A stretch of 11,460 bases of DNA from Methanomicrobiales archaeon. Lineage in GTDB: Archaea > Halobacteriota > Methanomicrobia > Methanomicrobiales > Methanoculleaceae. Shown here piece by piece: positions 1 through 5,566 of the stretch. How positions within the stretch are numbered: position 1 is the stretch's first letter; the number at the start of each line of letters is the position of its first letter. The DNA is taken from positions 1 through 11,460 of the forward strand of contig JAAZIF010000054.1 in assembly GCA_012510335.1 (NCBI GenBank), in the 5' to 3' direction. Both the position numbers and the translations under genes were made by a program. Below the pieces are notes generated by a model that had not been told where the DNA came from, made no database searches, and saw nothing but the letters and a program-made list of their open reading frames with translations.

Positions 1-19
1 AGCGGTCGGAGATAGCCCT

Positions 20-39
20 GTCCGGGGTACCGGGCTTTT
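20..39 (+). terminator. Possible hairpin plus T4 terminator
   Basis: Bases 20-25 can pair with 30-35 (six pairs including one T.G wobble) around a four-base loop, and TTTT follows at 36-39. This could end a plus-strand transcript entering from the left. One frame there closes with TAG at 13-15, but five codons are too few to call a gene. The tRNA-His gene reads toward this site from the other strand. Confidence 0.3.
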
Positions 40-55
40 GACCTGAATCAGGAAA

Positions 56-128
56 GGCCAGGGCCGAGATTCGAACCCGGGTCGAGGGATCCACAGTCCC
101 TTAGGATAACCGTCTACCCCACCCTGGC
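56..128 (-). tRNA. tRNA-His (anticodon GTG)
   Basis: Read on the minus strand, this 73-base segment folds as a complete cloverleaf. The acceptor GCCAGGG pairs with CCCTGGC. The D-loop carries A14, G18, G19 and A21. The anticodon stem AGGGA/TCCCT encloses the loop CTGTGGA, giving anticodon GTG. The variable loop has four bases, and the T-arm is CCGGG-TTCGAAT-CTCGG. The discriminator base is C73, the histidine identity base. No 3' CCA is encoded. The base before position 1 is T, so the G-1 that histidyl-tRNA synthetase normally needs is not in the DNA and would have to be added after transcription by a Thg1-like enzyme. A weak AT-rich element about 33-39 bases upstream (CCTTAAT, minus strand, 161-167) could be its box A. 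Confidence 0.95.
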
Positions 129-400
129 AATGTACCCATGCATGTTAGAGGTCAGATTTGATTAAGGTATCTCTTCGCCATCCCGGCATCCCTCATATCA
201 CAGAGGATTGCGGAGAGATGATTGCCCCGTGACTGCAAACGCATCCCGGGCATCTCCTACGGTTCAACCTCTACCGCCCGGGGTGGGGTGTATGCTCTGG
301 AGAACCATTAATAGACCCCGTGCTCTATAACGTACCAGTGTTCCGGGCGCCGGAGGGCGCCCTGGGGGTAGGGGAATCACCCGAGAAAAAGTGTATTCCA

Positions 401-429
401 GGAAAATCGGTCAATTTTCCAGATTTTTT
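401..429 (+). terminator. Terminator-like hairpin with T6 upstream of infB
   Basis: GGAAAAT at 401-407 is the perfect complement of ATTTTCC at 414-420, with the six-base loop CGGTCA, and a run of six T lies at 424-429. This is shaped like an intrinsic terminator and sits 43 bases before the infB start. It may end an upstream transcript or attenuate infB. The T-run could alternatively serve as a poor TATA element for infB. Confidence 0.4.
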
Positions 430-457
430 GGGAATTGCTCGTTCATAACTTATACCG

Positions 458-466
458 GGAGGTGAT
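458..466 (+). promoter_or_regulatory. Strong Shine-Dalgarno of infB
   Basis: GGAGGTGAT is fully complementary to the 3' end of archaeal 16S rRNA and ends six bases before the ATG at 473. It fixes that start. The ten bases 463-472 (TGATTAATCA) are a perfect palindrome filling the space between the SD core and the start codon. Confidence 0.85.
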
Positions 467-472
467 TAATCA

Positions 473-2257
473 ATGACAAAGGACTCAAAGATCAGAACCC
501 CCATCGTCTGCGTGATGGGCCACGTGGACCACGGTAAGACGTCACTCCTGGATAAGATCCGGGGTTCGTCCGTGGTATCGACAGAGGAGGGCGCGATCAC
601 ACAGCACATCGGCGCCACACTAGTTCCGATCGATGCGATCACCCGCATGAGCGGAGCACTGAGCAAGGTCAGCGTCAACGTCCCGGGCCTCCTCTTCATC
701 GATACACCGGGGCATCACGCCTTCACGACCCTGCGCGCGCGCGGAGGGGCGCTCGCTGATATGGCTATCGTAGTGGTGGACATCAACGAGGGTTTCCGCC
801 CCCAGACGATCGAGGCGCTTCAGATCCTGCGCAATTACAAGACGCCGTTTGTCATCGCGGCAAACAAGATCGACCGTATCCACGGCTGGCGTGTTCAGAG
901 AGATCAGCCGTTTACAAAGACATTCTCGCAGCAGAACGAACGTGTCCAGGGCGTCCTTGAGACTAAGGTCTACGAGCTCGTAGGCAAACTCTCAGACCTC
1001 GGGTTCAACTCCGAGCGGTTCGACCGGGTCAGCGATTTTGCACGGAACATCTGCATCGTCCCGACGAGCGCCCTCACGGGCGAAGGGATCCCCGACATCC
1101 TCATGGTGCTGATCGGGCTTGCCCAGCGTTACATGACCGAGAGCCTCAAGGTCAGCGCCGACGGCCCCGGCGCCGGCACCGTGCTTGAGGTGAAGGAGGA
1201 GCGGGGGCTTGGGATAACGCTCGATGTGATCCTCTACGACGGGATCCTTGCGGTCGGGGATGAGATCGTTGTCGCGGGAGGGGAGGAGATCATCGAGACA
1301 AAGGTGCGCTCACTCTTAAAGCCCCGGCCCATGAAGGAGATCCTGGTCGAGGAGCGGTTCGAGCGGGTCAGGGCGGTCACCGCCGCCGCGGGCATCAAGG
1401 TGGCCGCCCCGAGGCTCGACGATGTCATAGCTGGTTCACCCCTGCGGGTTGTCAGGGATCTCAACCGCAGCGAGGTTGTCGAGCAGGTCCGTCGCGAGAT
1501 TCAGGATATCCAGGTGACCCTCTCTGATCTCGGGGTCATCATAAGGGCCGATACCATCGGTGCCCTTGAGGCGCTCTCAAAGGAGCTTGATGGGCACCAG
1601 ATCCAGGTGATGCGTGCCGCCGTCGGGCCGGTCACCCGCCACGATGTCATAGAGGCCGGGACGATCAGAGATCCCCTCTACAGCGCCATCCTCGCCTTCA
1701 ACACCCCGGTTCTGCCGGACGCGATCGATACCCTGGCGGACGCCTCGATGTCGCATGTCAACATATTTGAGGGCGGTGTGATCTACAAACTCATCGATGA
1801 TTACGTGGAGTGGCGCGACGCGAAGAAGCAGGAACTCGAGCGGCAACGGTTCGAGAAACTGGTCATGCCCGCGAAGATACGGATCCTCCCGGACTGCGTC
1901 TTCCGGCAGAGCAACCCTGCGGTGGTAGGTGTCCGGGTTCTCAGCGGGAAACTCCAGAGCGGTGTCGATCTCCTCCTTCTCCCCGGCGGACGGAAGGTGG
2001 GTCGCCTCAAGCAGATACAGGCGAAGAGCGAGACGGTCCATGAGGTTGAGGCGGGCAGTGAGGTGGCGATCTCCATCGAGGGACCGACCGTCGGCCGGCA
2101 GATAAACGTCGGTGACGATCTTTACGTGGATATCCCGGAACGGCACGTGAAGGTGATCGAACGGGAGATGGTTGACCTCTTAAGCCCGGGTCTGCAGGAG
2201 ATCCTTGAGGAGTTCACCTCCTTCAAGCGCCGGGAGGATCCCTTCTGGGGGAAGTGA
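473..2257 (+). CDS. infB: Translation initiation factor aIF5B (IF-2 family GTPase)
   Basis: This is the 594-residue archaeal aIF5B, the ribosome-dependent GTPase that promotes joining of the ribosomal subunits at translation initiation. All G-domain motifs are visible: G1 GHVDHGKT (residues 16-23), G2 around GAITQHIGA (40-48), G3 DTPGH (77-81), G4 NKID (131-134) and G5 TSAL (198-201). After the G domain (to about 215) come a beta-barrel domain II (about 225-330), domain III (about 350-450) and a C-terminal beta-barrel domain IV, the usual archaeal layout without a long eukaryotic N-terminal extension. Length is normal, and no intein interrupts the G1 or G3 motifs. An excellent SD supports the start. 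rps6e follows 113 bases downstream, an adjacency I recall from other archaea. rps6e has its own TATA-like promoter, so the two need not form one transcript. Confidence 0.98.
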   Translation: MTKDSKIRTPIVCVMGHVDHGKTSLLDKIRGSSVVSTEEGAITQHIGATLVPIDAITRMSGALSKVSVNVPGLLFIDTPGHHAFTTLRARGGALADMAIVVVDINEGFRPQTIEALQILRNYKTPFVIAANKIDRIHGWRVQRDQPFTKTFSQQNERVQGVLETKVYELVGKLSDLGFNSERFDRVSDFARNICIVPTSALTGEGIPDILMVLIGLAQRYMTESLKVSADGPGAGTVLEVKEERGLGITLDVILYDGILAVGDEIVVAGGEEIIETKVRSLLKPRPMKEILVEERFERVRAVTAAAGIKVAAPRLDDVIAGSPLRVVRDLNRSEVVEQVRREIQDIQVTLSDLGVIIRADTIGALEALSKELDGHQIQVMRAAVGPVTRHDVIEAGTIRDPLYSAILAFNTPVLPDAIDTLADASMSHVNIFEGGVIYKLIDDYVEWRDAKKQELERQRFEKLVMPAKIRILPDCVFRQSNPAVVGVRVLSGKLQSGVDLLLLPGGRKVGRLKQIQAKSETVHEVEAGSEVAISIEGPTVGRQINVGDDLYVDIPERHVKVIEREMVDLLSPGLQEILEEFTSFKRREDPFWGK

Positions 2258-2318
2258 GTTTATCCCCCTCTTCCCGGGCAGATTCTTATACTGCCGGCGG
2301 GGCACCATGAAAGTAGTA

Positions 2319-2327
2319 TTTTAATAT
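2319..2327 (+). promoter_or_regulatory. TATA-box promoter of rps6e
   Basis: TTTTAATAT-type sequence lies in an otherwise GC-rich setting, 44-52 bases before the rps6e ATG. A start site about 25 bases downstream (near 2350) would give a leader of about 20 bases that just includes the SD AAGGAG at 2357-2362. Confidence 0.55.
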
Positions 2328-2370
2328 CACATCATCAAATTGTATAGATACTTTTGAAGGAGTCATCAAG

Positions 2371-2769
2371 ATGGTAGATTTCAAAATCATCCTATCAGAC
2401 CCGGAGACCGGACGTTCATACAGGATCGATGCGACCGGCCCCGCCGCAGGTTCCCTTATCGGCAAGCGCATCGGTGATGAGATCGACGGGGGTGTCTTTG
2501 GTCTTGCAGGCTACACGATCCGGATCACCGGCGGCACGGACAGGACAGGCATCCCGGCACGCCGTGACCTCCCCGGCCCTGCACGGAGGAGAATCCTTCT
2601 CTCCGAAGGCGCCGGGTTCCACCCGGTCGTGAAGGGACAGCGCCGCAGGAAGTCGGTACGCGGGAACGAGATCGGCCCTGACTTCGTCCAGATCAACGCC
2701 GCCGTGAAACAGCATGGTGCAAAACCCCTGGCTGAACACTTTGAAGAACCAAAAGCAACCGCTGAATAA
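2371..2769 (+). CDS. rps6e: 30S ribosomal protein S6e
   Basis: This 132-residue protein matches archaeal ribosomal protein S6e, a small-subunit protein. It opens with MVDFKIILSDPETGRSY and continues through the segment GSLIGKRIGDEIDG (residues 28-41) and a basic stretch rich in Arg/Lys (about 64-97, including GQRRRKSVRG), all typical of the family. The eukaryotic C-terminal phosphorylation tail is absent, as expected in archaea. The start is supported by AAGGAG with an eight-base spacer and by an upstream TATA-like box. It follows infB on the same strand. A T6 run at 2782-2787, 13 bases after the stop, is a likely terminator before the convergent radical SAM gene. Confidence 0.97.
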   Translation: MVDFKIILSDPETGRSYRIDATGPAAGSLIGKRIGDEIDGGVFGLAGYTIRITGGTDRTGIPARRDLPGPARRRILLSEGAGFHPVVKGQRRRKSVRGNEIGPDFVQINAAVKQHGAKPLAEHFEEPKATAE

Positions 2770-2781
2770 TCAGTATCCATC

Positions 2782-2787
2782 TTTTTT
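2782..2787 (+). terminator. T-tract terminator of rps6e
   Basis: Six consecutive T lie 13 bases after the rps6e stop in the short convergent gap. Euryarchaeal RNA polymerase terminates at such T-tracts without needing a strong hairpin. Confidence 0.5.
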
Positions 2788-2835
2788 GGGAACACTTTGC
2801 CATGCGTTTTCATCGTGGTACGGCAGAGCCCCATC

Positions 2836-3834
2836 TTACCGGCCGCGCCAGGGTTCCCTGAGCGTGGCTGGGCAGCGGTCGCGGAGGAGGCACTCCCCGC
2901 AGTCTCGGGGATGGGTGGGGCAGCCGCATACTGCGGCATACGCTGCGGTGAGTGCCGCTACACTGTCACCCTCGTATGCAGGGATTAGACGGGCTGCCGC
3001 GCCGGCGACCTCATCAGATACCGCCTCCGGGTAGTAGCCGCTCCAGGCGACATCCTTGAGCCCCGCATCGCGGCAGACGGTGCAGAGCTTCTCCATCTGC
3101 TCCCGTGAAGGCCCCGGGTGGTAGTAGAGGACGTTGTTTGGCCTAAACCCGATGAGCCGGTAGGGTACGGTCGGGTCGAGCGAGGCTATGAACGCCGCGA
3201 TCTCACCCACCTCGCGGTCGGTCATGCCGGGGATCACCACCGTCCGGAAGACCCTGATCCGGTCTCTTCCCTCCTGCACGAGATGCTCAGCATTCCTGAG
3301 CACCGGGGCCACCGGTGCTCCCGTGAGGGCGCGGTGGACTGGATCTGACCACGCCTTGATCTCGAGGGTGACCACCCGACAGAGGTCAACGATCCGCTCC
3401 ATCGCCTCCGGTGTTGAAAAGCCGCCGGTCGATATACCGATACCGAGATCGAGACCCTGGCGCTTCACCTCGGTCGCGACCTCCTCGATGTAGGGCAGGT
3501 GAATGATCGGATCCCCGCCGGTAAAGCCGATCGTCCGGATGCGCGGGCCCCGGTAGGCAGCGATCCGCTCCCGGGCATTGGCCACCAGCACCGCCGCCGG
3601 CAGATGACCGGCGTAGTGCCAGTCGGGATCGGGGTACTGGGAGATCCGGTAGGCGTTGCAGTGGAGGCAGCGGTAACAACACCCGAGCAGGGTGACGATG
3701 TAACTCGCGAGGGTGCCTGAACACATCGTCGCCGCCATCTCCGCACGGCCAACGCGGCATACCCCCCGCTCCCCCTGGAGGCGGTCTACACCACACCTCC
3801 ACTCACAGAGGCGGCAGGACTTGAGATCTTCCAT
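2836..3834 (-). CDS. Radical SAM protein, PflX-like (COG1313-type), with C-terminal Cys cluster
   Basis: A 332-residue radical SAM enzyme. The [4Fe-4S]/SAM motif CX3CX2C is C52, C56, C59 (GCCYRCLHC). GGDP at 106-109 stands where GGEP usually binds the SAM methionine. The N-terminus carries another cysteine set, C7, C10, C14 and C26 (CRLCEWRC...GVC), which I recognise from the PflX-like relatives of pyruvate formate-lyase activase. The extreme C-terminus adds five more cysteines (C303, C305, C312, C315, C321), possibly for an auxiliary Fe-S cluster or a zinc site. The substrate is unknown; activation of a glycyl-radical enzyme is suggested only by family name, and no such enzyme gene is in the window. 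The gene is divergent from the TrmO-like gene and convergent with rps6e. A TATA-like CTATTTGT lies about 22-30 bases before the start, with no clear SD. Confidence 0.85.
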   Translation of the reverse strand: MEDLKSCRLCEWRCGVDRLQGERGVCRVGRAEMAATMCSGTLASYIVTLLGCCYRCLHCNAYRISQYPDPDWHYAGHLPAAVLVANARERIAAYRGPRIRTIGFTGGDPIIHLPYIEEVATEVKRQGLDLGIGISTGGFSTPEAMERIVDLCRVVTLEIKAWSDPVHRALTGAPVAPVLRNAEHLVQEGRDRIRVFRTVVIPGMTDREVGEIAAFIASLDPTVPYRLIGFRPNNVLYYHPGPSREQMEKLCTVCRDAGLKDVAWSGYYPEAVSDEVAGAAARLIPAYEGDSVAALTAAYAAVCGCPTHPRDCGECLLRDRCPATLREPWRGR

Positions 3835-3950
3835 ACACTTTCCCTGGCGCGGATGTACAAATAGCCTTTGGGGCTCGGTAAGGCCGAGAGGGCCCGCGCA
3901 TGCAGCTACCGATGCAAATATTCACGGGCGGATTCCAGGGTATGAGTATG

Positions 3951-3958
3951 CATATAGT
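3951..3958 (+). promoter_or_regulatory. TATA-like box before the TrmO-like gene
   Basis: CATATAGT is an AT-rich element whose centre is about 24 bases before the ATG at 3978. That fits leaderless transcription starting at or next to this ATG. It argues for the shorter protein rather than the in-frame ATGs at 3900, 3912, 3942 or 3948. Confidence 0.4.
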
Positions 3959-3977
3959 ATCACCCGACGCTAATGCC

Positions 3978-4499
3978 ATGCTACTACATCCAGTGGGATT
4001 AATACGCAGCGCCGTACAGGAACCGTTCCTCGTCGCCGGCAGGGACGGCATATCCATGCGGGAAGGAGGCGATGCAAGCAGGGCTCATATCCGCAGTACG
4101 AAGGAGGCCATCTCGGAGATCATCATCGACGAGAACCGTATCGAGCTGCTTGAGGGAATCGAGGAGTACTCCCATGTCACGGTGCTCTACTGGGGGCACA
4201 GGGTACCGGAGGAGGGTCGGGCTGTCAACCGCGTGCATCCGATGGGCCGGAAGGATATTCCACAGACGGGGATCTTCTCGACATGCAGCCCCGCCCGCCC
4301 GAACCCTGTACTTTCAACCGTAGTTCGGTTGCATGCGCGGCGCGGAAACGTCCTTGAGGTTACCGGGCTCGATGCCGTCGATGAAAGCCCGCTCATCGAT
4401 ATCAAACCCTACGTCCCGACCCATTATCCACAGACGGATGTGCGGATCCCCGCATGGATGGCCGGTCTGATAAAAGAGATTACTGAACGGCAGGGGTGA
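3978..4499 (+). CDS. TrmO/TsaA-family tRNA-modification methyltransferase
   Basis: The protein belongs to the TsaA/TrmO family. Its characterised members are SAM-dependent enzymes that N6-methylate threonylcarbamoyladenosine at tRNA position 37. Family features seen, counted from the chosen start: LHPVGLIRSA at the N-terminus, then NRIELLEGIEEYSHVTVLYW, GIFSTCSPARPNP and GLDAVDESPLIDIKPYVP. The single-domain length (173 residues) fits archaeal members. Most homologues begin just before the PVG.I.S motif, so I prefer ATG 3978; in-frame ATGs at 3900, 3942 and 3948 would add 26, 12 or 10 residues without homology support. The usual T-R-S-P of the ATRSP motif reads T-C-S-P, and NPIGLS reads NPVLST. 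Family assignment is secure; the exact tRNA substrate is inferred. The gene is convergent with the DUF2240 gene 77 bases downstream. Confidence 0.85.
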   Translation: MLLHPVGLIRSAVQEPFLVAGRDGISMREGGDASRAHIRSTKEAISEIIIDENRIELLEGIEEYSHVTVLYWGHRVPEEGRAVNRVHPMGRKDIPQTGIFSTCSPARPNPVLSTVVRLHARRGNVLEVTGLDAVDESPLIDIKPYVPTHYPQTDVRIPAWMAGLIKEITERQG

Positions 4500-4576
4500 G
4501 TCTGTCAACCACCTGCCTTGAAGGGCAGGGCTGCCTACTGGGTCAGGCGAAGAACCTGGTGGCGCCCCCTCCGCTC

Positions 4577-5038
4577 TTACCTCCTCTTCACGACCTCTCT
4601 TGTGAGGAAGTCCAGTTTATCCTCGAACGCCACCCCGTACTTTTTGGCGAGGACAACCACCGCTGCCTCCACTCGGAGGTTGCCATCGAAGTGGTCGACA
4701 ACCTGATGGAGTTCAGCGACGACCTCCTGCGGTTGTTTCCTTGTCGCGGCTGCGATCCGCCCGATCAGCCCCTCGTAGGGGCTTTCCTTTGTGAGGACGT
4801 CTGAGGTGGGCTTGAATCCGAGCGGTATCGAGACCTCAGCGAGATCAAAGAGTGGCTTTATGACACCGCTCTCCATCTCGATGAGCCCCTCCGTTCTTGC
4901 CCGCTCCAGGAGCTGGTTTGCCTGCTCCTTGTTCATCCACTTCCGGTCGATGGCAATATAGAAGATGAACTCGCTCCTCTGCAGCCGATCTTTACGCATG
5001 TGCTTGAATGGCGCGGCAACAGCAATCTTTATGTTCAC
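4577..5038 (-). CDS. DUF2240 family protein (conserved archaeal, unknown function)
   Basis: This 153-residue protein matches the archaeal DUF2240 family (COG3612), recognised from its N-terminus (IKIAVAAPFK...LQRSEFIFYIAIDRKWMNKEQA). Residues about 18-70 look like a winged-helix fold, followed by a short linker and a helical second half ending in basic KRR. No catalytic motif, signal peptide or membrane segment is visible. Function is unknown; nucleic-acid binding is a guess from the winged-helix look. The start is GTG at 5038, and GTGA overlaps the stop of the upstream gene by four bases, so translation of the two is probably coupled. The pair forms a minus-strand operon. It ends 77 bases from the convergent TrmO-like gene. 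Confidence 0.85.
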   Translation of the reverse strand: MNIKIAVAAPFKHMRKDRLQRSEFIFYIAIDRKWMNKEQANQLLERARTEGLIEMESGVIKPLFDLAEVSIPLGFKPTSDVLTKESPYEGLIGRIAAATRKQPQEVVAELHQVVDHFDGNLRVEAAVVVLAKKYGVAFEDKLDFLTREVVKRR

Positions 5039-5460
5039 TCGCAGGCACCTTTCAGGAGTTCTCGCAGGTCAATCGCATCCATGTCACCGTGCGGACTCTC
5101 CTTTGTGGCATAACACTCGGTCACCTGCCCTTTATCGACGATCCGGAGATAGAAGATGTTCTCTGCGATCGGGAGCCTCTTTTCCGGGGTGAGCAGAGCC
5201 CTCTGGAAATCCACCCGGAAATCTGCCGCCTCACTGATCTTCTCGGAGAGCGGTGCCAGGTTGTCGAGATCCAGGAAATGTGTCCGCCCATCCGCGACCT
5301 GGATGAGGATTCTCTCCTTGATGAGGCCTTCATTGCCCTTAGATGTCGTATGGGTGTTGTGCATCCGCGCCATGCATGATATAACCTCCTGGAACGGTCG
5401 GGCAAGTTCGAAGTCGAGGTCAATCTGTTGGGGGAAACGGTGGTATATCCTGCGCATCAT
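5035..5460 (-). CDS. Unrecognised conserved-looking protein upstream of DUF2240
   Basis: A 141-residue protein I do not recognise. It is soluble and mixed in charge, with one basic N-terminal patch (MMRRIYHRF) and no signal peptide, membrane segment or metal motif; only two cysteines (C29, C140). Beta-strand-like segments around residues 50-65 (ERILIQVADGRTHFLDL) and 99-118 suggest an alpha/beta or beta-rich fold. GC-rich codon use and a four-base overlap with the DUF2240 gene support real expression as a two-gene operon, and suggest the two products work together. No SD is visible. An AT-rich element at 5483-5494 lies 23-34 bases before the start, consistent with a leaderless transcript beginning at either of the tandem ATGs (5460 or 5457). 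Confidence 0.75.
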   Translation of the reverse strand: MMRRIYHRFPQQIDLDFELARPFQEVISCMARMHNTHTTSKGNEGLIKERILIQVADGRTHFLDLDNLAPLSEKISEAADFRVDFQRALLTPEKRLPIAENIFYLRIVDKGQVTECYATKESPHGDMDAIDLRELLKGACE

Positions 5461-5482
5461 TAGAGTTGATGTTCACGGAACG

Positions 5483-5494
5483 TAAAAAAGATAT
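5483..5494 (-). promoter_or_regulatory. TATA-like box of the unknown/DUF2240 operon
   Basis: On the minus strand this reads ATATCTTTTTTA, 23-34 bases before the first ATG of the operon. The position fits leaderless or near-leaderless initiation. It shares a 106-bp divergent gap with the metallophosphatase gene. Confidence 0.4.
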
Positions 5495-5530
5495 GATCCT
5501 GCCGGACGTCTCTTTTCCCGGTCCGCACAA

Positions 5531-5541
5531 AAGTTTTTTAC
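5531..5541 (+). promoter_or_regulatory. TATA-like box of the metallophosphatase gene
   Basis: AAGTTTTTTAC lies 26-36 bases before the ATG at 5567. No SD precedes that ATG (the region is TCCTCCTCACC, the opposite sense), so a leaderless transcript is likely. Confidence 0.45.
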
Positions 5542-5566
5542 AGATCCTCTTCCTCCTCACCGGATC

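Larger units (their letters stand above)
129..472. other. Gene-free 344 bp between tRNA-His and infB
   Basis: I see no convincing coding frame here. The stretch holds three separate inverted repeats. CCCGGGC (245-251) matches GCCCGGG (276-282) across a 24-base loop. GGGCGCC (345-351) and GGCGCCC (356-362) form a perfect seven-pair stem on a GGAG loop. GGAAAAT (401-407) and ATTTTCC (414-420) are followed by T6. Weak TATA-like words occur near 307-312 and 323-330. It could be a structured infB leader, a small-RNA gene, or both; the sequence alone does not decide. Confidence 0.5.

Noticed and set aside
245..300. Possible tRNA remnant (GGTTCAA-like T-loop near 261-267)
   Set aside because: No acceptor, anticodon or D-arm can be arranged around it; a chance T-loop-like word within a GC-rich hairpin.
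1577..2146. 189-codon minus-strand frame inside infB
   Set aside because: Antisense shadow of the aIF5B coding sequence; no independent promoter or SD.
2511..2939. Long minus-strand frame opposite rps6e
   Set aside because: It is the antisense shadow of a clear ribosomal protein gene in GC-rich DNA.
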